Assembly (NCBI GenBank): GCA_034401135.1
Contig: JAWZSP010000008.1
Span: 1,550,001 to 1,614,000, forward strand
Direction of reading: 5' to 3'
Length of the DNA stretch: 64,000 bases
Source: Volutella citrinella
Lineage: Eukaryota > Ascomycota > Sordariomycetes > Hypocreales > Nectriaceae
Below are positions 11,719 to 22,639 of the stretch, piece by piece. Position 1 is the first letter of the stretch. Each line of letters begins with the position of its first letter. Position numbers and translations under genes: made by a program. Under the pieces are notes generated by a model. That model was not told where the DNA came from, made no database searches, and saw nothing but the letters and a program-made list of their open reading frames with translations.

Positions 11719-13470
11719 TGCAATTGTTGGTGCCGGGGTCGCCACGGCGGGCGCCGCTCCTCGGGACGTCGCACATCGCGAGGGGAGGCGATCGAGGCTC
11801 CGGAATGGAGCTCGAGGCAACTTCATTTTTGCGACGGCCGCCCGGGGCCAGCAGCAGGTTCTGAGGGAGGATCCTGCAGGGATTGTCAGCCCGTGGCAGG
11901 GCGGGCGGCGAGACGAGGGACACGAGGGATGAGGGGACGAACGGGATGCAGGGCAGGAGGTTGTGAGACGAGTGCGTTGTCCGTACGTACCTGGTGCGTC
12001 TTCGCCGGTATCGTTGAAGTGTTTCTGCGGGTGGTTCTGCTAGCGGCGCTTTCTGGCGCTGTTGTAGGGCCTGGTACGGAGGGTCTGGTTGGTGGTGTAG
12101 AGCGGAGCCGGCGCCGTAAGCTCCGAGGCTAAGAGCGGCCAACGGCGGGAAGCACACGGACGGACGAGTGGTGTGGATGGGGGCCGTGATAATTACAATC
12201 GGCAAAAGCTCACCTGGCAAGGGACGATGATTGGGGCGAGTGAGTCCCTTGGGATGCGCGTCAGAGGGAGCAAGGCAGCGTCATCCAGGCATGCAGTCTA
12301 CTGTCCGAACACGTCAATGCAGCGCCCGGCAGTGCTCTTTTGTGCGACTGGCATCCGAGTAATTATAGAGCACAGGGTAATTGGCGGTGCTAGTGGTGGG
12401 ATGGCTCATGTGGTGGTCCCTCAATATCCGACGCATGATGGATCTGGGCTGGGATTTATTTCCAATGGCCGGTGCGCTGGCCCTATAGCATCTATCCTCC
12501 TCCATCTCTGGGACATTTGGTATTGGATGGATGGCAATTAATATGTAGCATGGTGGAAGTGCATGCGCCGCCATCCTCCACATCCGTCATGCCTCGTGCC
12601 GCTCGTGTGCTTTTGCCACTGACGATGGATTCCCGGCTCTAGGACGCAAGACGTGTCTTGCAGACGCAGCTCGACATGCTCCGTCAGGTGAGAGCGGCCG
12701 TTGGCAGGGCAGATGGATTGATCGGTAATGTTGTTATTGTCTCCATTTCCATTGTTATTGCCCCGTCGGCAGGGTCGGTCAGTCGGTAGGTACGGTATCA
12801 ATTGCAGGCCCCATCCACTGTAATTACCCTGCCGTCCGCCGGCCTCTGATTGAACGGCCTTGCCCTTCAGCCTTGGGGACTACTGCCAATCCGGTGCCGT
12901 TGGTGGCCTGTGGGAGCCCTTGGGAGCCCCATGGGCGCCTGTGGATGCCCGGGTTTAGCACTGTATTTATCAGTATTTACCGCCTGGTTGCCAGGTGCAG
13001 CCTCCCCGGTCCGTGCGTGTTTTTAGCAGCCTCGCCCAAGCGGGCATAGCGCTGTTGTGCCAAGCGCGAAAGGACTCTAGTCTCTGGTCTCCAACAACAC
13101 CACACAGCTCTTCCTACCACGCACCACCCGCCCTGCCCTGCTTTCGAGCTCCAAAAAAACACGACCTGTTGTGAGCTCTGGGCTTCTTCTCTTGTTCCTC
13201 ACAGCTTCTCGTGTGGTCCTCTCGTCTTCTGCCGCCCATGACTTGGTAGCATCTCTTACTTCTGCACCCCCTGCCCGCAGCCTGTGAGCTCCAGACGTGT
13301 CCGCGTCGCGTGCTCGTCCCCAGCCCCTCCTCTGGTGCATTCACGCTCTGCTTCCGAAGTGCCCCCATCAACAACCACGCCCAGCTACCCACGCGTGGCC
13401 CTCCTCCCCAAGAACTAACCACTCTGCGCTCTGGGTCTGTCTCCCCACCAGAGCATGCTGAGGTAGTTTT
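11719..13470. other. divergent promoter region between icp55 and dbf4
   Basis: No credible gene on either strand. The part before 13471 is C/T-rich on the plus strand, as in fungal leaders. No specific factor sites can be named. Confidence 0.6.
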
Positions 13471-15550
13471 ATGGCCACCGTATCTCTATCGCCAACGCCT
13501 GCTCCCATCTCGGCCATGTCTGCGAGACGGGGACCGCTCACAAACAACCCCAATGTCGCCAATTCGCCTCTGCGGGGAGCCTCGGCTCTGACAAGCTACG
13601 CCAAACAGAAGCGTTCCTACGCCAACATTCAACGCGAGGAGACGTACGGCCAGCCACCGCCCAAGAAGCAGGTTCTCGACAATGGCAGTCAGCGCGCCCT
13701 GCGTTCACCCGTCCGCTCGACCCGTACCCAGGTCCTCGTCCAACGTGGTACCACGCGTCCTTCGATCCGAGAACGCCCTACAAGGACCATCTCGACGTCA
13801 AGAGCTGGTCAGGATGTTGATACTGAGAAGGAGGCGTGGAAGAAGCACCACCGGGCAAAGTTCCCCAAGATGGTGTTTTACTTTGAGAGCATCCCGGATG
13901 ATATCAGGGCTAGACTGACAAAGCGAGTGACCTACCTCGGTGCTGTGAGTAGTCCTGATTTTCATCATTCATTGTAGCTTGCTGACTCCCCATGCAGCGT
14001 CAGGAACCATTCTTCTCCATCGACGTCACCCATGTCGTTACCACCCGAACAATCCCGCCCGAGCGAACGGAGGCAGATGCCGAGCAGGTCACCGAGCCGG
14101 AGCCGGAGCATGAGCCTGAGATGGAGGAGCAGCCTCAGACAATCAACCCTTCATTACTGGACCGAAACACAGAGGCCCGAAGGAAACTGCTGTTCGAGTT
14201 CCGAAATAATGCACCCATGCGTTCCCAGCAGCTGGACGACCCAACCAAGAGGAGCAGAGGCCCGTCAAAGAATGACGTTCTCTACAAGGCTCGCGAGATG
14301 GGCAAGAAGATCTGGTCTCTTGACAAGTTTCAGACCATGCTGTCTGTCCTCCTTGAGTCGGAGACTGGCCACAGCACATCTTATACTTCAAGAAGTGCCA
14401 GCACTCGGGGCCAATACGGAGTGTCCAAGGGCGCCCAGGAGCCTAACCTCTTGCAATTGCTTCACAACGAGCGTGTAAACGGCCCGTCGGACCGCGATCC
14501 TACTGCCGTCAACAGGGAGCTCAGCTACTTCAAGGGTCCCCATCTCTACATCTGGGATATGGATGAGAAGCAGAAGCCCATCATGGTTCGGGAGTACCCC
14601 AAGGTGGCAAACAAGGCTGATGGGGAGTGGCCTCAGTTCCGAAGTGTCGGAAACGGTCGCTGTCCCTTTGTGGAAGAGATCGAGGTTCCGGACAAGGAAC
14701 AGCGCCGTGCGCGGGAGCAAGAAAAGGCTCGCGCTGCCAAGCGTGACGACCCAGTGCCCATCCTAAAGCCACCACAGATTCCCGTGCCCAAGCCTGTAAC
14801 TGGCAAGCGGTCCCTCACTGAGATGGAAGACGCCCACAACCGGATCCGTGCGGTGACACCCACGGAAATTTTCAACCCGGCCAAGGCGGCCATGTCGAAG
14901 CATACTGATATCAGGCCGCAAAATGCCTTTACCAGCCGAGCGGGAGCCGGTCGAGCCTTTGCTGGCGAGCCTGTGGCATCCGGTGTGCAGCCGTCCAACA
15001 TCACGTCGGCGATTCGATCTCAGATGATCTCGTCGACGTCTGGTGTGAATGGCGCTAAGGCAGGCACAAGCAAGGAGGTTCATGGTCTTCAGCGCAAGGT
15101 GCTTCAGAAGGCTGCTCCTGGCTCCCAGGATATCAGCTCGCGTCGTCTTGCAGAGGTGTCAATGGATGTTGCGTCGAGCAGGTCGACGGTCATGTGCCGA
15201 CAAACATCTAGGCCTGCAGATGTTCATGACGATGAGAGTCAAAAGGCTGCGGACACCAAGGAACGCAAGCCGCAGTCTCAGGCTCTGAAGAGTAAGAAGG
15301 ATCTCAAGCCTGGCTATTGCGAGAACTGCCAGGACAAGTTCCGCGACTTTGATGAGGTAAGCCAACATTGTATCAACCACAGGCCAAGTGAGTCGGGAGC
15401 TAACATTCATCTTCACAGCACATCTTGTCTCGGAAGCATCGCAAGTTTGCCGAGAACGACGGCAACTGGATTGAGCTCGACGCTCTCCTCGCACAATTGA
15501 AACGAATGCCCAAGTACTCGTCTGCCTCTGACGATGAAGAAGGGTGGTAA
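13471..15550 (+). CDS. dbf4: Dbf4/Dfp1-type regulatory subunit of the Cdc7 kinase
   Basis: Three exons: 13471-13944, 13998-15356 and 15419-15550, encoding 654 aa. Dbf4 binds and activates Cdc7 kinase, which phosphorylates MCM helicase to fire replication origins. The three family motifs are in order. Motif N (BRCT-like, about residues 130-185) contains TYLGA joined across intron 1 to RQEPFFSIDVTHVVT. Motif M (about 344-385) contains KPIMVREYPK, WPQF and GRCPF. Motif C (about 597-630) is the DBF zinc finger, with CENC joined across intron 2 to HILSRKHRKFA, giving a CCHH ligand set. Finding the finger split by the intron but restored in frame strongly supports the model. Long linkers between motifs are low in complexity, as usual. 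GTGAGT and GTAAGC donors are canonical. The last residues are acidic (SDDEEGW). Confidence 0.92.
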
Positions 15551-17479
15551 ATGAATTACCGATCCTCACCGCTACTACTCGCACATGATGCTGCGTTGCT
15601 CGATTTACCCATAATTGCGCCTCTCGGACACCCGCGAATTCTGATCGAACCTTGTTTATGACGACGATGCATCAAACCGACAGTCCATGGCGCGCTTTCT
15701 CGATTACCATGACGAATGAGCCCTAGAGTTGAAGTCAGGCTCCATCTTTTTCTCCATCTCAACAAAGATTCCCATTCCCGCAGTACAGAACAACAGCCCA
15801 GCCCCAACAACGATACCTCTTGATTTTGATACTTAGAGTGGTTCATGGTTGCATTTTCCGGGCGGTCTCGACTTGGGACGTTTAATTTACTCCTTCCCCT
15901 TCTTTCGAACTACATGACTTGCATGCGACGGCGTCGAGCGGCATGGTTTGGCACTTTCTTTTTCACTTCTTCGGTTTGATCTTTCATTTCTTTTCCAATT
16001 GGAACTGCATATACCGTACACTACGGGGGCGTTTTTGTCCGCGGTGCATTGCAACAGAACAAACAGACTTCTTAGGAGACATGGCATGGCGGGATGACAG
16101 GGAATGACTTGGCATCAATCACATGGTACAGGCATGGCACGGTGGTAATACATGCATGGTTCACACAAGGTTGGGATTAGGTACGCCCGGGTGCTCACAA
16201 GGACGTGGGGGTTGATCGGGGACTGCAATGGCGACCTGGAGGAGGTCGTCTTTGATGTAGATGTGCGGTTGGGACATGTATATGTATCCTGCATATTCAA
16301 GCACAATTACGAAGCTATCAACAAGCCCTACTTGCCTGCTGCTTGGCCTTGACGATGGCCCTGTGACAAACGCCGTGTCGACGTCCAATGTCGTCCATTC
16401 CCATGCCTTGGGTTATCGGATCACGTACGTGGCGTCTCCGTGCAGACGCCTCCCGGCGATGCTCTTCGACAGAGACATTGGCTGCCACGCTGATCTACGT
16501 CGATCGAGGGCTGCCGAGTCTCCCGGAGCCGGGCCCGGGGCGATGGAACGCAGCAGGGTCTAGGCTCAGGAACGCCGCGGCCGCCAGCCACCTGTGCCGA
16601 AGATGGACGGACGCGTACACTCGGTACGTGGTAGTACACTATTATTACGCATTACACAGGTGACTCCTCCATTAAGGCTTAGGCTGTGCTGGACGGTGGC
16701 GCACTTGGCGGGGCAGTGTTGGTGCTGGCTAGCAAAGTCTGGGAAAATCCCATCGTCCATGGGTGAGTCCGTCTCACCGTTAATCGGGCCCTCGGCAGCC
16801 CGTGGCGGCGGAATGTTTTCGTCGTCCCTGCTCCCTCCCCTTGTCTGGTTCTGGTTCCCACTTTACTCTTTTCCAACCTGACGGCACTCTGCCAGCATTC
16901 GTTGCGGGCTTCTTCTTCTTCCTCCCGGCCAAACAGCGAGACAGAGAGAGAGAAGAGAGAACCCAGCCCCCTCCACTCGCTATCTGTATTTTTTTTTATG
17001 GTTTCAGTCTAGGACACCAAGAGCGGTGTGTGTGTGGTTACACGACCTGACCTGCAGACGCCCATGGTACCCTTGCTCGCGTAAAAGTGAGTGAACCAGT
17101 GAGACGACTGAGCTTGACGATACGATGGTTGCTCTGTGTTTCTTGCACTCGGCGGATGTTTTCGTGCCCCCCCCTTTGACGGCGAGATAAATCAGCGTTT
17201 GGCTAACACAGGAAGACGCAGGTACGGGAATTTGTGAGACCAATTCCAACCAATTGGGTCGCCATCTTGACGCTTTGCCGTTGTTTCACTCAGGTACACA
17301 GCGAAAATTGGGACGACATCGCTCCCTTCCCCTTCTCTTACGGGCCTGGCTTGTGCGAGGAGTCGATAGACGGTGGGATACAGTATAAATTCTTGGCTAG
17401 ATTTCCGCATCGCTGCGATCAAACATTACTGCCAACTCGACGACACCACTACTAGTGGGATTTACGAGGAGCTATCATT
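15551..17479. other. intergenic region and promoter of the ammonia-lyase gene
   Basis: No credible gene. A TATA element (TATAAA, 17384-17389) sits about 95 nt before the next start codon. A GA-rich run occurs at 16939-16960. Confidence 0.6.
17384..17389 (+). promoter_or_regulatory. TATA box of the ammonia-lyase gene
   Basis: CAGTATAAATTC lies 91-96 nt before the ATG at 17480, a plausible distance for a short leader. Confidence 0.5.
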
Positions 17480-19654
17480 ATGACTGGACTCAAGACATCG
17501 GCGCACGCCTCGTCGACCCTGGCCAGCTGGAGACGCCTCCAGGACCTGAGGAATGGCACGGCTACTATTGTCCTTGACGGCGATAACCTGGACATCGCCT
17601 CCATTGTCGCCGTAGCCCGGTACGGCGTCAAGCCCGAGATCAGCTCCCACCCAGATGTTGCAGGGCGGCTGGAGCTCAGCGTCAAGGCCCTCGACAACTA
17701 TGTCGCGAACAACTGGGTGGTCTACGGCGTGAACACTGGCTTCGGCGGCAGCGCGGATGCGCGGATGGACGACTTCACGGAGACGCAGATCGGGCTGCTG
17801 CAACACACGCAGAGCGCCATCATCACGGCCACGGACAAGGCCCCTGGGACCAACTCGGAGCGGGAGCCGTCGCATGTCATGCCACCTGCGTGGGTGCGAG
17901 GAGCCATAGTGGCCCGCGCAAATCAGAACCTGCGAGGCCAGAGTGCCGTCCGGATCGAGGTGCTCCAGAAGCTCGTCAAGCTGCTGCACCACGACATCAC
18001 ACCGCTAGTTCCGCTCCGGGGCACCATCTCTGCGTCGGGAGACCTCATGCCTCTGTCCTACATTGCGGGCGCCGTCACAGGAAATCCCGATGTGTTCGTG
18101 CAGGTCGGCCAGGGCGAGGAGGCGCGGATTCTGCCGTCGTCCGAGGCGCTCAAGCAGAGCGGCCTCTCGTCGACCGGCCTCGGCCCCAAGGAAGGCCTGG
18201 GCCTGATCAACGGGACGGCACCCTCGGTCTCGGTGGCCAGCCTGGTGTTGCACGACGCACAGCAGCTCGCCGTGCTCGCCCAGATGCTGACGGCGTTTGC
18301 GTCGGAGAGCCTGGGGGGCAACGTCGAGTGGGCGGCGCCCTTTATCCACGCGGTGCGACCACACCAGGGCCAGATCGAGGCGGCGGCCAACATCCGGGCG
18401 TTCCTGCGCGGCTCGCAGTTCGTCGTCGGGCTCAACGAGCGCAAGCGGAGCGGCGACGGGCTCTGGCAGGACCGCTACTCGACGCGGACGAGCGCGCAGT
18501 GGATCGGCCCGTACCTGGAGGACCTGCTCCTGGCGCAGCGGCAGCTCTCTGTGGAGCTCAACTCGACGTCGGACAACCCGCTGGTGGACGCGGCGGAGCG
18601 AGACGGCGTGGCGGTGGGCGAGGTGTACTCGGGGGGGAACTTCCAGGCGACGACGGTGACCTCGGCCATGGACAAGACGCGGCTGGCGCTGCAGATGATT
18701 GGGCGCATGCTCTTCTCGCAGGTCAGCGAGGTGATCAACAACACGACCAACAACGGGCTCGACGGCAACCTCAACGCCAGCGACAAGGAGAACTTCACCA
18801 TGAAGGGCATCGACGTCAACATGGCCGCCTACCAGTCCGAGCTGGCCGCCCTGGCGCACCCCGTGTCGGCGCACGTCATGTCGGCCGAGCTGCACAACCA
18901 GGGCATCAACTCGCTGGCCCTCATCTCGGCCCGGCGCACCCTCGAGGCCGCCGACCTGGTCGCCCACATGTCGGCGTGCCACATCTACGTGTGCTGCCAG
19001 GCCGTCGACATCCGGGCCCGCCACCGGCGCTTCCTCGACGTGCTGCGGGACACGGTGCTCCGGGACACGACGGAGATGGGGCCGTTCCACCCGCTGGGTC
19101 TCGACGACGCCGAGGCAGAGAGGCTGGCTAAGACGCTGTTCCCCGTCGTCGAGTCGGCGTGGTACGCCAACAACGCCGGGTGCTGGAAGGGCCGCATCAT
19201 GCCCACCGTGGACGCGGCCATGGCGCCCGTGACGCAATTCCTGGGCGAGGTGAAGGCCGACTGCAGCGTGTCCAGCCTGGCCGTCTTCCGGGCGCGGTTC
19301 TACAAGGCGGTGGCCGACACGGCGGGCGCGGTGCTGTATCCGAGCGCGGGGCCGAGCGACGCCGAGGTGGCGGCCGGGCTGGGGGCCGGCGCGGCGCGGC
19401 TGTACGCGTGGGTGCGGTCCCGGCTCGGGGTGCCGATGCAGCGCGGTATTGTTGATGACCCGCTGTATAATGCGCACAGGGGGCTGCCGACCGAGGGGAA
19501 GAAGACGATTGGTGGGTGGGTGAGCATCGTGTATGAGAGTCTGCGGTGCGAGCTGATGGACATGGTCATGGATGGCATCGAGAGGGCGGGCGATGGGCCG
19601 CGCTCGGTAGACGAGTACGATGCGCTGTGCAAGGAGATGCGCGAGAAGTACTAG
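17480..19654 (+). CDS. phenylalanine/histidine ammonia-lyase family enzyme (fungal PAL-like)
   Basis: Single-exon 724-aa protein, the usual size of fungal PAL. The GTISASGDLMPLSYIAG segment carries the Ala185-Ser186-Gly187 triad that cyclises into the MIO electrophile. Other family landmarks are YGVNTGFGGSAD (catalytic Tyr loop), NLNASDKENF-type segments and the GxNxxxTxxxSAMDK region. PALs release ammonia from phenylalanine to give trans-cinnamate; some also accept tyrosine. At the substrate-selectivity site the sequence is LLQH109T, a His as in bifunctional yeast PAL/TAL enzymes, but Thr replaces the usual Gln, so substrate preference is uncertain. The protein has no signal peptide and should be cytosolic. 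The coding region is intron-free and very GC-rich, which leaves a long open frame on the opposite strand. A TATA box is visible upstream and a repeat cluster lies downstream. Confidence 0.9.
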   Translation: MTGLKTSAHASSTLASWRRLQDLRNGTATIVLDGDNLDIASIVAVARYGVKPEISSHPDVAGRLELSVKALDNYVANNWVVYGVNTGFGGSADARMDDFTETQIGLLQHTQSAIITATDKAPGTNSEREPSHVMPPAWVRGAIVARANQNLRGQSAVRIEVLQKLVKLLHHDITPLVPLRGTISASGDLMPLSYIAGAVTGNPDVFVQVGQGEEARILPSSEALKQSGLSSTGLGPKEGLGLINGTAPSVSVASLVLHDAQQLAVLAQMLTAFASESLGGNVEWAAPFIHAVRPHQGQIEAAANIRAFLRGSQFVVGLNERKRSGDGLWQDRYSTRTSAQWIGPYLEDLLLAQRQLSVELNSTSDNPLVDAAERDGVAVGEVYSGGNFQATTVTSAMDKTRLALQMIGRMLFSQVSEVINNTTNNGLDGNLNASDKENFTMKGIDVNMAAYQSELAALAHPVSAHVMSAELHNQGINSLALISARRTLEAADLVAHMSACHIYVCCQAVDIRARHRRFLDVLRDTVLRDTTEMGPFHPLGLDDAEAERLAKTLFPVVESAWYANNAGCWKGRIMPTVDAAMAPVTQFLGEVKADCSVSSLAVFRARFYKAVADTAGAVLYPSAGPSDAEVAAGLGAGAARLYAWVRSRLGVPMQRGIVDDPLYNAHRGLPTEGKKTIGGWVSIVYESLRCELMDMVMDGIERAGDGPRSVDEYDALCKEMREKY

Positions 19655-19936
19655 GGGCTCTGTGCAACATGATGCACGCGAGAAGTAACGTGTTGGAGGA
19701 GATGCACCAGACAAAGACGATGAGACGGGACGGGCTGGACGGCTGGGGAGCTAATGGGAGCAAGGCAGGGGGCAAGGCAATCTTTACTCATCCTACAGAG
19801 GGACACTTAGATGACCCCAAAAATTACTAGATTTAAAATTTGATTAATTTATGACAGCAAGCTGAATGTTGCTTGGATCTACGGAGTAGAGACTGGTAAT
19901 CGCGACAGTGTGATGCGAGGTCACTCTCTTAGTGGT

Positions 19937-20589
19937 GGCTAAATTTGCTGTGCTGAAATGGCGAACAATTCGCGATCCAACAAAAGGTTGCCTGGTTAGG
20001 TTGCCAACACCTCCAGTCCGTCCCTCAGTGGAGGCTAAATTTGCTGTGAAGGCGAACCACTCCCAGCCGAGGGCCTAACTCTTGGCAGAGACTAAATGTG
20101 GTGTGCAATAGCCTCGCAACCCTCGTCCTGCAGGCCTGGCTCTACGAAGAGGTTAACTTTGCTGTGCTCAGCCTCGTTTTGCCAGCCGGACTCTCAAAAG
20201 GGAAAGGACTGGCACGCATACTATGCACTGCACCTGAGGCTCTGCTTTGCACAGCAAATTTAGCCACCGCTGAGAGCCAGGCCCTGCTTCTCATGAACTA
20301 GGCGTTCCTACAGTAAATAGAAGCATGACGGGTTTCACAGCGAATTCAGCCTCCACTGAAGGTGCCATTGCATTCAACTAACCTTTTTTCGAGGTTGAAC
20401 CCCCCTGCCCCCCTATCCATCATCGCTTCACAGCAAATTTAGCCTCTACTGAGAGCCAGGTCGGCAGGGCGAGGTTGCGAGGCTCTTGCACAGCAAATGT
20501 AGCCTCCGCTGGGAGCCAGATATTCGAAGTGGGTGCCCGCAAGGTACCTACCTAGTACCTCAGAGGCGGCAGTGGCTAAAGTTGCTGTG
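19937..20589. repeat. cluster of nine diverged 16-bp repeats in both orientations
   Basis: Core GGCTAAATTTGCTGTG. Plus-orientation copies begin at 19937, 20033, 20090 (GACTAAATGTGGTGTG), 20151 (GGTTAACTTTGCTGTG) and 20574 (GGCTAAAGTTGCTGTG). Reverse-complement copies begin at 20250, 20336, 20429 and 20489. Similarity often extends about 14 bp on the GGCT side as CTGGCTCTCAGTGGA, giving a unit near 30 bp. Spacing between core starts is 57-99 bp. The rest of 19655-20810 is otherwise without a gene. The cluster ends 221 bp before the ATG12 start codon. It resembles no element I can name; a decayed satellite, a nested MITE-like element or a regulator-site array are all possible. Confidence 0.85.
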
Positions 20590-20810
20590 AAGGCCCCTTG
20601 TGTGGCTGGGGATTTGCGAGCTGCCAGGTCCGTCTGTTGTGGGTCCCTTAGTGGTGCAGTGGTGGTGGCACTGGTGGGTCTCCAACGACATCGTCGGTCT
20701 ACTACTCGACTGGTGCCTCACATCGACAGCTCCCACCAAAGATACACAATTCCGACAGCCTCATTTCCACCGCCCCGAGACCCGCACAACCCCATGAGCA
20801 AGTCTGAATC

Positions 20811-21345
20811 ATGTCATCTGCTCCATCACCCATCCTAAACTCTCCCGTCGCCGATGTCGATGACGAGGTGGGCCTGGACCCGGCTGATGACACGCCAGAG
20901 CTCCCGCTGACCATGTCGGCCTCGGTCGTCCTGGCCGACCTGCCGCGAGACGCCACCGCAGCACTGGAGAGCGCGGGGGCCTTTGCGGCGGATAAGGTCG
21001 TCGTCAAGTTCAAGCCCGTCGGTGCGGCCCCGTCTCTGGCCCAGGACGTCTGCAAGATCAGCTCCGCGCGCCGCTTCGAGGAGGTGGTGCGGTACCTGCG
21101 AAAGAAGCTGCGCTGCAAGGACACGGACAGCGTCTTCCTCTACGTCAACAGCGCCTTTGCGCCGTCGCTGGACGAGGTGGTGGGCAACCTGCACCAGGTA
21201 AGGGGCTGCGGACAGTCACGCTGGATTCTGGCGTCTGGTTCTGGTGGTGTTCATCGTGGAATTAGGCTAACATGATGTCTAGTGCTTCAAAAACGCCAGC
21301 GGCCAACTCATCGTCGCCTACTCCATCACTCCTGCGTTTGGGTAA
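20811..21345 (+). CDS. atg12: autophagy ubiquitin-like protein Atg12
   Basis: Two exons, 20811-21197 and 21283-21345, encoding 149 aa. Atg12 is activated by Atg7 and Atg10 and linked through its C-terminal glycine to Atg5; the conjugate promotes Atg8 lipidation on forming autophagosomes. The C-terminal domain has the ubiquitin-like pattern [37 protein letters not shown]. After the intron (GTAAGG donor, CTAG acceptor) it continues [20 protein letters not shown]. The protein ends exactly in the family signature TPAFG with a terminal Gly, needing no protease. About 50 N-terminal residues are acidic and probably disordered. It converges with panB, about 200 nt apart. The repeat cluster at 19.9-20.6 kb lies immediately upstream and may be part of its promoter. 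Confidence 0.93.
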
Positions 21346-21545
21346 TCTCAAAGCAGACTGGTATCCTAGCTACGCACAAGGAATCTCGAAAAGGGACAAC
21401 AACACCCGGCCAGGGCTACTCGTTCCTGGTGGACCCAAACTCCCCAAAAATGCACTCTAACGCTCGCATGCCATGCAACATGAACATCATGGAAAATGCA
21501 ACAAACGCTTTCAACCGCCATCTCTGTAGACATGCCACCAAACGC

Positions 21546-22639
21546 CTACGGTTCCCCCACCGCCTTGGCGAAGCTCTCGAGCTCCTCGGGCGCAATCGCG
21601 TACGTGTGCTCGGGTGCAGGATACTGTCGGCTCTTGACCTCGTCCCTGTACGTCTCGATGGCCCGCATGCTCTCGCCCCAGACGTCACCGTACTTCTTGA
21701 CGAACTTGGGCACGAAGCGGCCCGGCGGGAAGTTTCCGGTCATGTCGACCTGCACCAGGACCTGGCCGGAACAGCCGTTGCCCGCACCGATGCCAATGGT
21801 TGGGACGGACAGCTTGTTGGTGATGATGGTGGCCACCTCGGCGGGCACGGCCTCGAGGACCATGGCGAAGGCGCCGGCCTCCTGGACCGCTAGGGCGTCC
21901 TCGAGCACGCCCATGGCGCCGTCGGCAGTCTTGCCCTGCACGCGGAACCCGCCGAGGGCGTTCTGGCGCTGGGGCGTCAGGCCGACGTGGGCAAGGACGG
22001 GGATGCCTGCGGTGGTGATCTTGCGGATGGTCGGGGCCATCTCCTTGCCGCCCTCGAGCTTGACTGCCTGGACACGGCCCTCCTTGACCATGCGGATGGC
22101 CGAGGCGAGGGCCTGCTCCGGCGAGATCTCATAAGACCCCATGGGCAGATCGCCAATCTATGCTCCGTTAGTGTCTGATGCTTGGCACACATGGCATGCA
22201 GTCATGGATCGCTTACCGTAAACGCCGCCTTGGTCGCACGGGCCACGGACCGACAATGCAAGATCATGTCCTCCATGAGAACCTCGCTCGTATCCTCCAT
22301 GCCCAAGGCCACCATGGCCAAGCTGTCACCGACAAGGATCATGTCCATGCCGGCGTGGTCGGCGACGTGGGCGCTAGGGAAGTCATGCGCCGTCATGACG
22401 GTGATGGGCTCACCCTTGCGGTAGAGCGAGCGCAAGGTGCCGACGGTGACCTTCTTGCGCTGGTGGGTGGGCGGTGATCCCATCGGCGAGTGGGAGCTGT
22501 GCCGGACCTGAGATGCGGCAACGGCGGCGAGCGGCCGGGTGGCGCTGGAGCCGAGGGCCCAGGGAGCCGGCCGCACGGGTCGCGTGCTCCGAGACAGGAC
22601 GGCCAGGGCCGCCGACCTGGCAATGGAAGAGCGCGACAT
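21546..22639 (-). CDS. panB: 3-methyl-2-oxobutanoate hydroxymethyltransferase (ketopantoate hydroxymethyltransferase)
   Basis: Two exons on the minus strand, 22639-22217 and 22157-21546, encoding 344 aa. The enzyme transfers a hydroxymethyl group from methylene-tetrahydrofolate to ketoisovalerate, making ketopantoate, the first step to pantothenate and CoA. Motifs include VTVGTLRSLYRKGEPITVMTAHD, the Mg-binding VGDSLAMV, EDMILHCRSVARA, then across the intron IGDLPMGSYE and further on AHVGLTPQ and GIGAGNGCSGQVLV. The N-terminus MSRSSIARSAALAVLSRS is basic and Ser/Ala-rich, consistent with mitochondrial import. The start at 22639 is preferred over the in-frame ATG at 22711 because a TATATA element lies at 22722-22727, leaving little room for the longer form. 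Phase-0 intron, donor GTAAGC. Confidence 0.93.

Noticed and set aside
18005..19714. 569-codon open frame on the minus strand over the ammonia-lyase gene
   Set aside because: It mirrors the GC-rich third codon positions of the lyase. Its translation is Arg/His/Val-biased with no domain, and the plus-strand protein is clearly real.
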